DNA of 64,000 nucleotides from Bacteroidota bacterium (GTDB lineage: Bacteria > Bacteroidota > Ignavibacteria > Ignavibacteriales > Melioribacteraceae), in contig JAHISP010000071.1 of assembly GCA_018818165.1 (NCBI GenBank), positions 1 through 64,000 of the forward strand, written 5' to 3'. The notes below the pieces were generated by a model. It worked only from the letters and a program-made list of their open reading frames with translations. It had not been told where the DNA came from and ran no database searches. Position numbers and translations under genes: made by a program. Within the stretch, counting starts at the first letter, position 1. Every line of letters begins with the position of its first letter. Positions 17,305 through 26,847 of this stretch are shown here, one piece after another.

Positions 17305-20136
17305 ATGAAAAGCAAAATTTATAGCAAACTTGCCTCCGAATTCGAAAAAAGGATTCCAGCCAAAAGAATTTTTATGGACGAACTAAATCGTCTAGCTTAT
17401 GGAACAGACGCAAGTTTTTACAGAATGCTTCCTGAGATTGTAATTAAAGTCCAGAATTCTGAGGAAGTTCAATTTGTTGTTCAAAAATGTAAAGAAGCCA
17501 ATGTGCCTGTTACATTTAGAGCAGCAGGAACAAGCCTTTCTGGACAAGCGATTTCTGATTCGGTATTAATGGTTGCCGATAGAAGCTGGCGTGGACATAA
17601 AATATCTAACGACAAACAATTTATTTCACTTGAGCCATCTGTAATTGGAAGTTTTGCAAATGCCTACTTAAAAAAATACGATAAAAAAATTGGACCTGAT
17701 CCTGCATCAATTGATGCTGCTATGATTGGCGGAATTGCTGCAAACAATGCAAGTGGAATGTGTTGTGGTACTGCACAGAACAGCTACAATACTCTGGAAA
17801 GTATGAAAATTATTTTTCATGATGGAACTTTGCTTGATACTGGAAATGAAGAATCCATCGCCTCGTTTAAAAAATCTCATACTAGTTTAATTGATAATAT
17901 TATTGAACTTCATAAAGAAATTAATTCTGATGCAGAACTATCAAGTTTAATTAGACACAAATACAAAATGAAAAACACAACAGGTTACAGCTTAAATTCG
18001 CTTGTCGATTTTTCAGATCCTATTCAAATTATCCAGCATTTAATGATTGGCTCAGAAGGAACTCTGGGATTTATTTCTGAAATAACTTACCGAACAGTTC
18101 TTGAAGCACCAAACAAAGCAAGTGCTTTAATCCTTTTTGAAAATTTGAGAGATGCTTGTAAAGCCGTTTTTACTTTGAAAAAGCAAGCAGTTGACGCGGT
18201 GGAAATAATGGATAGAGCAGCACTCCGCTCTGTTGAAGACAAAGCTGGAATGCCAGAGTACTTGAAAACATTGGCTAATAATGTAACTGCACTCTTGATT
18301 GAAACATCATCTGTTGATAAAGAATCACTTCAAAAGCAGATGGCTGAAATTACTGAGAGTATAAATGAATATAATTTAGTTCTTCCTGTTGCTTTTACTG
18401 ACGTACCATCCGAATATTCAAAATTGTGGAAAATACGCAAAGGATTATTCCCATCAGTAGGCGCAATGAGAGAAACTGGAACTACCTGTATAATTGAAGA
18501 TGTCGCGTTTCCATTGGATAAACTTGCAGATGCTGCCTTGGAACTGCAATCACTATTTGCTAAATATCATTATGATGAAGCTATTATTTTTGGTCATTCG
18601 CTTGAAGGTAATTTACACTTTGTGTTTAATCAAGATTTCAATATTGAAAGTGAAGTTCGCCGTTATAAAAACTTTATGGATGAAGTTATTTTGATGACAG
18701 CTGGCAAATACAAAGGTTCACTTAAAGCTGAGCATGGCACTGGTAGAAATATGGCTCCCTTTGTAAAATACGAATGGGGTGAAAAAGCATACTCTATGAT
18801 GCAAGAGATTAAAAAAATATTTGATCCAGAAAATATTTTAAACCCTGGAGTAATTTTAAACAACGATGAAAATATTCATCTCAAAAATTTGAAACCACTT
18901 CCAGCAGCTAGAGATATTATTGATAAATGTATTGAGTGTGGATTTTGTGAAAATAGTTGTCCATCGCGTGATTTAACTTTAACACCACGTCAGAGAATTG
19001 CAACGTATCGTGAAATTGCAAATCTTACCCGCAATAAAAAAGATGTTCACAGAAAAAATGAACTGATTGAATCATTCAAATATTATGGCGAAGAAACTTG
19101 TGCAACAGATGGTTTGTGCGCAATCTCTTGTCCAGTAGGTATTGATACTGGAAAGCTAATTAAGCAATTGCGAGCTGATGATATTTCTCCAACCGGAAAT
19201 ACCGTTGCAAAAGTATTAGCAAATAGACTGTCTTTAGTTTTATCAGTTATGAAAATTGGGTTGAATGTTGTTCATTTTTGGCACATTATACTTGGGACTC
19301 CAACTATAGAATATCTTGCAAAAACTAAAAAGAAAATATTTGGAAAGAATTTCCCTTTGTGGAATAAATGGATGCCAAAAGCTGCCGACAAATTATTGCC
19401 AGAAGTGAATTCATTTGAGAATGAAAAGAAAGTTGTTTATTTCCCAAGTTGTATTAGCAGATCAATGGGAAATCCTAAAGGTAGCAAAACTAATGAATCG
19501 CTTACAACAGTTACACATCGTCTGCTTCTCAAAGCTGGTTATGATATAATTTATCCAAAGGATTTAGACAATCTTTGTTGCGGGATGCCATGGTTAAGTA
19601 AAGGTTATAACGAACAAGGCAATGAAAAAACAGATGAACTTATAAATAGATTGAATGAAGTTTCTGAAAATGGCAAGTATCCAGTTTTGTATGATACATC
19701 TCCTTGTTTACAAACAACTAAAAATAGAATTGAATCAAAAGGTGGAAATTCACTAAAAATTTATGAACCAGTTGAATTTATAAGTGATTATTTGCTTGAA
19801 GCTTTGGAAATTGAAAAACAAGAAAAGACAATTACAGTTCACGTTACTTGCAGTTCAACAAAAATGGGATTAACAGATAAATTTATTAAAGTTGCAAAAG
19901 CATGTGCTACGGATGTAATTGTTCCAGAAAATGTTACATGCTGCGGATTTGCTGGTGATAGAGGTTTCAACTTCCCAGAATTAAATGAATCAGCGCTAAA
20001 AGATTTGAAGCCACAACTTACAGAATCATGTCACGAAGGATATTCCAATAGTAAAACTTGTGAAATTGGCTTATCATATAATAGTGGAATAGAATATCGT
20101 TCAATTATTTATCTTGTGGATGAATGTTGCAAATAA
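17305..20136 (+). CDS. FAD/Fe-S D-lactate (D-2-hydroxyacid) dehydrogenase
   Basis: A 943-residue flavoprotein joining a VAO-type FAD domain to an iron-sulphur/cysteine-rich half. The FAD_binding_4 domain (about 40-260) contains FRAAGTSLSGQA and GPDPASIDAAMIGGIAANNASG. An FAD-oxidase_C domain (280-520) ends in FDPENILNPG. Two ferredoxin-like clusters follow, Cys542-xx-Cys545-xx-Cys548-xxx-Cys552 and Cys599...Cys605-xxx-Cys609, then two CCG-type repeats with CCGMPWLSKG and CCGFAGDRG. This order matches Dld-II/GlcD-GlcF-type D-lactate dehydrogenases that feed electrons to the quinone pool. D-lactate is the likeliest substrate; D-2-hydroxyglutarate is possible. A single gene. Confidence 0.9.
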   Translation: MKSKIYSKLASEFEKRIPAKRIFMDELNRLAYGTDASFYRMLPEIVIKVQNSEEVQFVVQKCKEANVPVTFRAAGTSLSGQAISDSVLMVADRSWRGHKISNDKQFISLEPSVIGSFANAYLKKYDKKIGPDPASIDAAMIGGIAANNASGMCCGTAQNSYNTLESMKIIFHDGTLLDTGNEESIASFKKSHTSLIDNIIELHKEINSDAELSSLIRHKYKMKNTTGYSLNSLVDFSDPIQIIQHLMIGSEGTLGFISEITYRTVLEAPNKASALILFENLRDACKAVFTLKKQAVDAVEIMDRAALRSVEDKAGMPEYLKTLANNVTALLIETSSVDKESLQKQMAEITESINEYNLVLPVAFTDVPSEYSKLWKIRKGLFPSVGAMRETGTTCIIEDVAFPLDKLADAALELQSLFAKYHYDEAIIFGHSLEGNLHFVFNQDFNIESEVRRYKNFMDEVILMTAGKYKGSLKAEHGTGRNMAPFVKYEWGEKAYSMMQEIKKIFDPENILNPGVILNNDENIHLKNLKPLPAARDIIDKCIECGFCENSCPSRDLTLTPRQRIATYREIANLTRNKKDVHRKNELIESFKYYGEETCATDGLCAISCPVGIDTGKLIKQLRADDISPTGNTVAKVLANRLSLVLSVMKIGLNVVHFWHIILGTPTIEYLAKTKKKIFGKNFPLWNKWMPKAADKLLPEVNSFENEKKVVYFPSCISRSMGNPKGSKTNESLTTVTHRLLLKAGYDIIYPKDLDNLCCGMPWLSKGYNEQGNEKTDELINRLNEVSENGKYPVLYDTSPCLQTTKNRIESKGGNSLKIYEPVEFISDYLLEALEIEKQEKTITVHVTCSSTKMGLTDKFIKVAKACATDVIVPENVTCCGFAGDRGFNFPELNESALKDLKPQLTESCHEGYSNSKTCEIGLSYNSGIEYRSIIYLVDECCK

Positions 20137-20188
20137 ATTTGTGTTATTAAGTTTACACTGGTGGAATTAAGTAAGGTTTAGGTTGAAT

Positions 20189-22900
20189 ATGAAACATATT
20201 ATTTTATTTTTATTGTTGATTTCAACTACTGAAATCTTTGGTGGAGGCGTTGTATATATAGTTCTTGGTTCCGATACAGCAATCTGGGAAGGAATGGGCA
20301 CATCAACCTTCAATGATTTTTATAAAATTGATTTATTCACTAATTCAGAAAGAAATACGTACAAAGTGATGGACCCAGCATTCAGGGCGCAATTCAAAGA
20401 TTCTTATGGCACTCCGTTAAAAATGACTTGGTGGATGATGGCAGGTAATATTTTTAGATATGCTAAAAACAAAAATATGCCAGTTCCAAATATTATGACA
20501 CTCTATTTAATGAAAAAATATCATGGTGAAAATGTTACAATAAATGGTGATGAATTATCACTTCACTATCATACATTTCTTTGGTCAGATTATGACGGTG
20601 ATGGAGTTTACTATTGGAACCAAGCAAAAACATTTTTAGAAACTTTGGATGATTTCAAATACACTTTATCACAATTCCTTTTGGAGGAAGAAACATTTCC
20701 TGTATCATTCAGAAGCGGATGGCATTATATGGATAATGATTGGCAGCAGTATCTTGACCAAAAAATTCTTCCATATAGCATGCATAACGATTATCCTGCT
20801 AAACGAATTTTTGATGAGGAGCCAATTGATAATATATTTGATTGGTCGGAAGCTACTTCCGAATGGATTCCTTACCATCCTTCCTATTCTAATTACCAAG
20901 TTGACGGTACATTGAAAGGATGGAATTTGCGCTCCGCACATTTTTCTACTACAATTAGTCGTAACTACTTTGATTCAATTTTTGCCAAAGCTAAAGAGGG
21001 AACTGATCAGGTAGCTTGTATTTGGGGACATTTGCCTGAAGTGGATTTCCTTGAAAACATTGAAAAGCTGGATATCCTTGCTCATCAAGCAGAAGCAAAG
21101 TATGGTGTTGAATTCAGATATTGTACTGCAATTGAGGCAATGCAACTCTGGCGAGGAGGTGATGATAGCGATAAACCACAAATATCAATTACAGAAAAAT
21201 TAGTTGGAAGTGAAGTGTTTTTCGAAATTAATTCTAACGAAACGATATTTCAATCGCAGCCTTTTGTTGCAATTAAGGATATTAATGAAAAATATTTTAT
21301 TGCTGATTGCATTAAAATTGATCAGAACAATTGGCGCACTAATAGTTCCTATCTTAAAAAAGATTTGGTAAAAGTCGGTGTCACTGTTTGCGACACACTG
21401 GGTAATCAAGCAATGGATTTTATTGAATACTTGCCGGCAGATGTTTTCGTAGATAATCTGGATGCTGAATATTCAGAATTGTACGGAAATTGGAATAAAC
21501 AAAACGTAAACTCATGGGGCATTGATTCAAGAATAGCCAGTATAACCGAAACTGATTTTATAGCTGCGCAGTGGAAACATTTAATTCCTAAATCAACTTA
21601 TTATAATTTGTTTATTCAAGTTCCAGAAATTATTAATCCAGTAGAAAAATTTGAATATGTTGTTTATACAAATTCTAATCCTATTGACACAATTAAATTT
21701 ACTGAAGCACTTAAACCACTAATTTGGATTTATGTTAGCACCTTATTTGGTAATGAGAATGATGAAATAACAGTTGAATTTAGAGCTAATGGAAAAAGTC
21801 AAGGTACAAAAAATGCAGTTGCTGATGTACTTAAAATTTCTGCTTTAGTAAAAGCAAAAGAGTTAAGTGTAAATGAAACAATTCTGGATTTGAATGAAAT
21901 AGTTATTGGCGATACCGTTAGTTACCCTTTAATTATTTCAAATTATGGCATAAATAATTTAAATATATTTGGAATAAATTCATTAGGAAGTTCAATGATT
22001 TCAAAGTTTTCATTCCCAATTGAAATTCCCAAAATGAGCTCTGTTGAATTCAATTTGAAATTTTGTATTAATCAGTTAGGTGATTTGACAGATTCACTTT
22101 TAATTCTTAGTGATGATCCAGTAAAAGGGAAGTATATATTGCCAATCAGTGCATTCGTTCAAAATTATTTTACAATTGTGGATAACGAAGATCATGAAAA
22201 ATATTCCGAATTTGGTGAATGGACTACTAGTGTTGCAACTGCAAACGGTTCTTCAAGCAGATATGCAAAAGTAAACTCAAATCCCAAAAGTTATGCCTTA
22301 TTCCAAACTAAACTATTGAAGTCTGGCAAGTACAATATTTTTGAAATTGTGCCAACTACGGTTAATGCATGCGATAGAGCGCTTTACCAAGTGAGTATTG
22401 GTAATATTAAAATGGATTCACTTATATTAAATCAGAATGAAGGAAGTGGTTCGTGGAAACTAATTGGATCATATTACTTACCTGAAAATATTGATATAAC
22501 AGTTAAAGTATCAGATATTGGCGAAAGTACGCCAGGATTTGTGCTTCGCGCAGATGCTTTTAAATTTCAATTAATTGAAGAATTGACAGATTTATCTGGA
22601 GACGAAAATTTATCACAAAAATATCAGTATAAGCTTAATCAAAATTATCCAAACCCATTTAATACATCAACAACAATAACATTTGAAATTCCTAAGTCAT
22701 CAAATGTAAGGTTGGAAATATTTAATTTGCTTGGTGAAAAAGTAAATACACTTATTAATGAAAACTTAATTGCAGGAACTCACTCAGCAATATGGAAAGG
22801 GGAAAACAACGAAGGTATTACAGCAGCTTCGGGAATATACTTTTATAGACTTAAGACAAACGATTTTTTTGAAGTAAAGAAAATGATTTATTTACATTAG
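20189..22900 (+). CDS. Exported protein with deacetylase-like N-terminal region and T9SS sorting tail
   Basis: A 903-residue secreted protein. The signal peptide (1-17) ends in TEIFGG. The N-terminal 300 residues hold motifs reminiscent of NodB/polysaccharide-deacetylase barrels (LSLHYHTFLWSD, FRSGWHYMDNDW, CIWGHLPEVDF), but I could not assign the family firmly. Beta-rich regions follow (about 410-800), including an ASPM/Ig-like stretch. The C-terminal 85 residues are a type-A T9SS sorting domain with NQNYPNPFN, VRLEIFNLLGEKV and a final SGIYFYRL. The start is ATG 20189, after AAGG; a TTG two codons earlier is in frame. Surface polysaccharide processing is a guess. Confidence 0.8.
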   Translation: MKHIILFLLLISTTEIFGGGVVYIVLGSDTAIWEGMGTSTFNDFYKIDLFTNSERNTYKVMDPAFRAQFKDSYGTPLKMTWWMMAGNIFRYAKNKNMPVPNIMTLYLMKKYHGENVTINGDELSLHYHTFLWSDYDGDGVYYWNQAKTFLETLDDFKYTLSQFLLEEETFPVSFRSGWHYMDNDWQQYLDQKILPYSMHNDYPAKRIFDEEPIDNIFDWSEATSEWIPYHPSYSNYQVDGTLKGWNLRSAHFSTTISRNYFDSIFAKAKEGTDQVACIWGHLPEVDFLENIEKLDILAHQAEAKYGVEFRYCTAIEAMQLWRGGDDSDKPQISITEKLVGSEVFFEINSNETIFQSQPFVAIKDINEKYFIADCIKIDQNNWRTNSSYLKKDLVKVGVTVCDTLGNQAMDFIEYLPADVFVDNLDAEYSELYGNWNKQNVNSWGIDSRIASITETDFIAAQWKHLIPKSTYYNLFIQVPEIINPVEKFEYVVYTNSNPIDTIKFTEALKPLIWIYVSTLFGNENDEITVEFRANGKSQGTKNAVADVLKISALVKAKELSVNETILDLNEIVIGDTVSYPLIISNYGINNLNIFGINSLGSSMISKFSFPIEIPKMSSVEFNLKFCINQLGDLTDSLLILSDDPVKGKYILPISAFVQNYFTIVDNEDHEKYSEFGEWTTSVATANGSSSRYAKVNSNPKSYALFQTKLLKSGKYNIFEIVPTTVNACDRALYQVSIGNIKMDSLILNQNEGSGSWKLIGSYYLPENIDITVKVSDIGESTPGFVLRADAFKFQLIEELTDLSGDENLSQKYQYKLNQNYPNPFNTSTTITFEIPKSSNVRLEIFNLLGEKVNTLINENLIAGTHSAIWKGENNEGITAASGIYFYRLKTNDFFEVKKMIYLH

Positions 22901-23159
22901 ATTATTTTCATGTTTTAACAAAACTAAAACTAGTTGTTAAAGAATAGGTAAGCGAAAAATGTAATTCAATAATTATCTGTTCAACTTTTTGCCCAAAATA
23001 AATTATTATCAAAAGTTATTATTAAAAATCAATTTAATATAATAACTTATAATTAGTGCATTTTAAGTCTTTTTGTGATAAAGATTAAGTTGCAATTTTG
23101 AGTTCTCTAATTGTAACTTGTACCCTTAATTTGTTTTTACTTATTAATTATGGAATTAA

Positions 23160-24020
23160 ATGAAAGCATTTCTTTTTTGGATTTTGGCGTTGGTTATTAC
23201 CCTATCATCTGCTATATATCAACGTATGACTGGCCCAACTCACCCAACATTCGGAACAGTTCAATTCAATAATAGTGATGTAGATTATTATTTTTACAGA
23301 AGTCAAGGTGGAACGGTTGACCACCTTGTTAGTATCATAGATAAGGATACAACAATTACAGCAACCTTATTTTGGAAAAGATATAAAACGAATGATGAGT
23401 GGATTCAGGTAGTTATGAAGTCGCGCAATGATAGTCTTGTCGCATATTTACCAAACCAGCCACCAGCGGGCAAATTGGAGTATTATGTGAAAATATCTAA
23501 TGGAATAGATGAAATTAATCTTCCTAAAGATAATTCAGTTGTTATAAGATATAAGGGAGCTGTTCCAGATGTTATTCTTATTATCCACATAATATTTATG
23601 TTCACCGCAATGCTGCTTTCTGTTAGAACAGGAATTGAAGCTTTTAGAAAAGAACCCAAATTATATACATTAACTTATTGCACTTTAATTACCCTTTTTA
23701 TTGGTGGGCTTATTTTGGGTCCAATAGTTCAGCAATATGCGTTTGGTGCTTTGTGGACTGGAATTCCTTTTGGTCATGATTTAACAGATAACAAAACACT
23801 AATAATTTTTGTTGGATGGGTAATAGCTTTATTTATGTACAAAAAATCTGCTCATCCTGAAAGGTGGGCAATAGCTGCGTCGGTATTGATGATTGCTATT
23901 TATTTAATTCCACACAGTACACTTGGTTCTGAAATTGACTATAATAAATTGGATAAGGAAAAAGCTAAACAAGAACAGTTAGAAAATTCTAGTCCAGAAA
24001 TAATTGATACATTAAAATAA
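23160..24020 (+). CDS. Conserved membrane protein of unknown function
   Basis: Not recognised by name. The 286 residues begin with an N-terminal membrane anchor or signal (1-19). An exported beta-rich domain (about 20-138) follows, in which PAGKLEYYVKISNG resembles an Ig-like fold. Four membrane helices lie at about 139-158, 173-192, 213-230 and 237-255, and the acidic/basic cytoplasmic tail has DKEKAKQEQ. The loop FGHDLTDNKT between helices 2 and 3 stands out. The stop is 13 bp before the S8 protease gene, which is followed closely by an oligopeptide transporter, so it probably belongs to a peptide-use operon. No catalytic role can be assigned. Confidence 0.75.
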   Translation: MKAFLFWILALVITLSSAIYQRMTGPTHPTFGTVQFNNSDVDYYFYRSQGGTVDHLVSIIDKDTTITATLFWKRYKTNDEWIQVVMKSRNDSLVAYLPNQPPAGKLEYYVKISNGIDEINLPKDNSVVIRYKGAVPDVILIIHIIFMFTAMLLSVRTGIEAFRKEPKLYTLTYCTLITLFIGGLILGPIVQQYAFGALWTGIPFGHDLTDNKTLIIFVGWVIALFMYKKSAHPERWAIAASVLMIAIYLIPHSTLGSEIDYNKLDKEKAKQEQLENSSPEIIDTLK

Positions 24021-24033
24021 TATAGGTAGGAAA

Positions 24034-26838
24034 ATGAGAAAAATTATTTTGTTTACGGTGTTATTGTTTTCTTCAATAATAGCACAAGAATCGGTTCAAT
24101 CGTTTATTTCTATTAAGAATACTGGAGTTCAAGAATTCTTGCAGAAATATCCTGAGTATGATGGTCGTGGAACTATTATCATGGTTCTTGATACTGGAAT
24201 TGATATTGGAGTTGATGGCTTAACAAAAACATCAACTGGAGAAGACAAAGTTCTTGACGTGCAAGATTTTACAGGGCAAGGTGATGTTAAATATTTTGAA
24301 GCTGATACTGAAGAGGATAATGACACACTATTTTTTGTAAATGAAAAAATGAGTTACAAAGTAGCTGGTGCAGAAAAATTATCGCTAAAAGCTAATGATG
24401 ATAAATATTTTATTGGATTGTTGGATGAAAAATTATGGATGAATTCGGGGTCAAAAGTTAAAGACATAAATAGTAATGGTTCTAACGATGACAAATTATA
24501 TTTTGTGGTTTTTAAAACGCTTGAGAATGATGAAACTTTTGATGTCGTTTACATTGACACAGACATTGATGGTGATTTATCAGACGAAACCCCTATTAGA
24601 AATTATAATGAAAAACATCAGATAGTTAAATTAGAGGGAAAAGATGAATTAGCTTTTTTCACAATAGCATTAAATATTTGCTCAAAAGAAAACAAACTAA
24701 GTTTCTTTTTTGATGATGGAAGTCATGGAACACATTGTGCTGGAATTGCTTGTGGAAATAGCATTGGCGAAACAGCCTTAAATGGCGTTGCTCCTGGAGC
24801 AAATTTAATGGGGTTCAAAATTGGGAACAATAATTATTCCGGTGGCGCTACTGTTACTGAAAGTATGAAAAATGCTTATTTATATGCTGATAAAATATCA
24901 AAAGAAAGAAAAGAACCTTGCATTATTAACATGAGTTTTGGTGTTGGCTCCGAAATAGAAGGGCAAGCTGATATGGAAAAATTTCTGGAGAAACTAGTGA
25001 AGGAAAATCCATATCTATACATATCAACATCAAACGGAAACAACGGACCTGGTATTTCAACCGCTGGACTTCCAGCAGCTACAAATGCTATATTCTCCTC
25101 TGGTGCTGTACTCGCTCAAGATGTTGGAAATGATTTATATGGAACTATACTTGACAAAGATATTATACTTCATTTTTCATCACGCGGTGGTGAAGTTGCA
25201 AAACCTGATGTTGTTGCTCCTGGCGCAGCTACGTCAACTGTTCCTAATTTTCAGAAGTTTGATAGATTTTGGGGAACTAGCATGGCATCACCTTATTCTG
25301 CAGGTGTTATGTCCTTAGTACTTAGTGCGGCAAAAGTTGAATTTCCAGATGTTAAAATTCCATCTAGATTTCTATATAAAATTCTTCGTGAAAGCGCTAT
25401 GCCTATGGAAGGATATACTAAAATTGATGAAGGTAGTGGAATGATAAATGCTCTAAAGGCATTCGAATTACTTAAAAAATATATAAAGAATGAAGAACTT
25501 AAAAACTTTGAGACATACACTATAGAAGCTTTTGCTCCTAATATGCCAAACGAAACGGCACCTAATTTGTACATTAGAAATGGTGCTTATTTAAATGGCG
25601 ATGAAAACTTTTCATTTACAGTTAAAAGAGATAATCTTATAGACAGCAAAAAATTCTATCGTATTTATAATATTAAAAGCGACAGCGATTGGTTAATTCC
25701 AGTTTCAAAGCAAGCTGCAATGAGAAATAATAGTCCAACAACAATTTCTTTTGGACTTGATAAATCAAAAATGAAAGAGCCTGGCATTTATAATGGAGTA
25801 ATTAAGGCATTCCGCAATAAAACTGATATAGAAGAATTTGAAATGATGGCAACGGTTATTATTCCAAACGAATTTAACGCCACAAATAGATATTCAAAAA
25901 CTTGGAAAGCTGAAACAGTTGAACAAGGTATGCACAAAAGATATTATTTTGAAGTTCCAGCTGGTGCAAATTCCTTGCGAATTAAGATAAATTCTGAAAA
26001 TGACACTTACACAAATTTAAGAATGTATCTTCATAATCCAGAAGGTGAAGAAGTAATGTCTAATTATCTTGCACCTGGATTACAAGATGATGTAAGCGAA
26101 AAATATTATTACAATCTTGAACCAGGTGTATATGAACTTGTAATTTTAGGACAATTTACTGCTAAAAGTAAATCAATTTATGATTTAATAGTCGAATTTA
26201 AAGGAATTTCGAGAATTAACGAAAGCCCAATTTGTCAAAAAGAAAATTCTATTGAGGTAGTAAATTACTTGAATAAAGTTGAATCGTACAAAATGAGTGG
26301 CGATATTCTTGGATTTCAAAAGCAATACACTCTGTCTCTCGATAGCGTAAAAACTTATGATTATGATTTCAAATTTATTAAAGGCGAAAAAGCTAAATAT
26401 TTTGAAGTTGAAATTGCTAAAACAGATTTTAATAAGATAACTGATTTTGCACTTCTTATTTTGGATAAAAAAGGTAAAATTTTAAGCTCGGACGGACTTT
26501 CATACAATACTGGAGCAATTTCTATTTATAATACATTTTCTGAAGATGAATTGGAATTGACTTTTAGACTTGTGCCTGCTTACGCTTGTGGAGTTGGTAA
26601 AATGAAAGTTAAAATTGTTGAAACAACTCTTTTGAAAGAAAAAAAGGAAATATCTTTAACTGATGGTGGTTCAAAAAGAGTAACTTTATATCCTTCATTG
26701 AAAAAAACACTTAATCTGAAATATAAATTGCCGGAATTAAAAATTCCTACAGACGCAAATTATTACGGCAAATTGTACTTTAATTCACTCGATGATGAAA
26801 GAGAAATTTCAAAAATGACTATACTAATTAAACAATAA
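24034..26838 (+). CDS. Exported S8 serine protease, tripeptidyl-peptidase-II-like
   Basis: A 934-residue subtilase with a signal peptide (1-17, ending IIAQ). The catalytic triad is Asp53 (VLDTGID), His231 (GSHGTHCAG) and Ser416 (GTSMASP). The oxyanion Asn lies in STSNGNNGPG. The insert of nearly 180 residues between Asp and His is the hallmark of TPP-II/pyrolysin-like subtilases. About 500 residues of beta-rich C-terminal domains follow. Unlike classical cytosolic TPP-II it is predicted to be exported, and it has no T9SS tail, so it probably works in the periplasm or outer membrane. The gene precedes an OPT transporter by 9 bp, consistent with release and uptake of short peptides. Confidence 0.92.
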   Translation: MRKIILFTVLLFSSIIAQESVQSFISIKNTGVQEFLQKYPEYDGRGTIIMVLDTGIDIGVDGLTKTSTGEDKVLDVQDFTGQGDVKYFEADTEEDNDTLFFVNEKMSYKVAGAEKLSLKANDDKYFIGLLDEKLWMNSGSKVKDINSNGSNDDKLYFVVFKTLENDETFDVVYIDTDIDGDLSDETPIRNYNEKHQIVKLEGKDELAFFTIALNICSKENKLSFFFDDGSHGTHCAGIACGNSIGETALNGVAPGANLMGFKIGNNNYSGGATVTESMKNAYLYADKISKERKEPCIINMSFGVGSEIEGQADMEKFLEKLVKENPYLYISTSNGNNGPGISTAGLPAATNAIFSSGAVLAQDVGNDLYGTILDKDIILHFSSRGGEVAKPDVVAPGAATSTVPNFQKFDRFWGTSMASPYSAGVMSLVLSAAKVEFPDVKIPSRFLYKILRESAMPMEGYTKIDEGSGMINALKAFELLKKYIKNEELKNFETYTIEAFAPNMPNETAPNLYIRNGAYLNGDENFSFTVKRDNLIDSKKFYRIYNIKSDSDWLIPVSKQAAMRNNSPTTISFGLDKSKMKEPGIYNGVIKAFRNKTDIEEFEMMATVIIPNEFNATNRYSKTWKAETVEQGMHKRYYFEVPAGANSLRIKINSENDTYTNLRMYLHNPEGEEVMSNYLAPGLQDDVSEKYYYNLEPGVYELVILGQFTAKSKSIYDLIVEFKGISRINESPICQKENSIEVVNYLNKVESYKMSGDILGFQKQYTLSLDSVKTYDYDFKFIKGEKAKYFEVEIAKTDFNKITDFALLILDKKGKILSSDGLSYNTGAISIYNTFSEDELELTFRLVPAYACGVGKMKVKIVETTLLKEKKEISLTDGGSKRVTLYPSLKKTLNLKYKLPELKIPTDANYYGKLYFNSLDDEREISKMTILIKQ

Positions 26839-26847
26839 GGATCTTGT

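Noticed and set aside
22914-22941. Weak 8-bp hairpin (TTTAACAA/TTGTTAAA) after the exported protein gene
   Set aside because: Short AU-only stem with a 12-base loop and no T-run; not enough for a terminator call.
23089-23117. GTTGCAATT/AATTGTAAC near-palindrome upstream of the membrane protein, like the TTGCAA sites at 38.1 kb
   Set aside because: Single TTGCAA, one mismatch in the dyad and no -24/-12 element downstream; probably coincidence.
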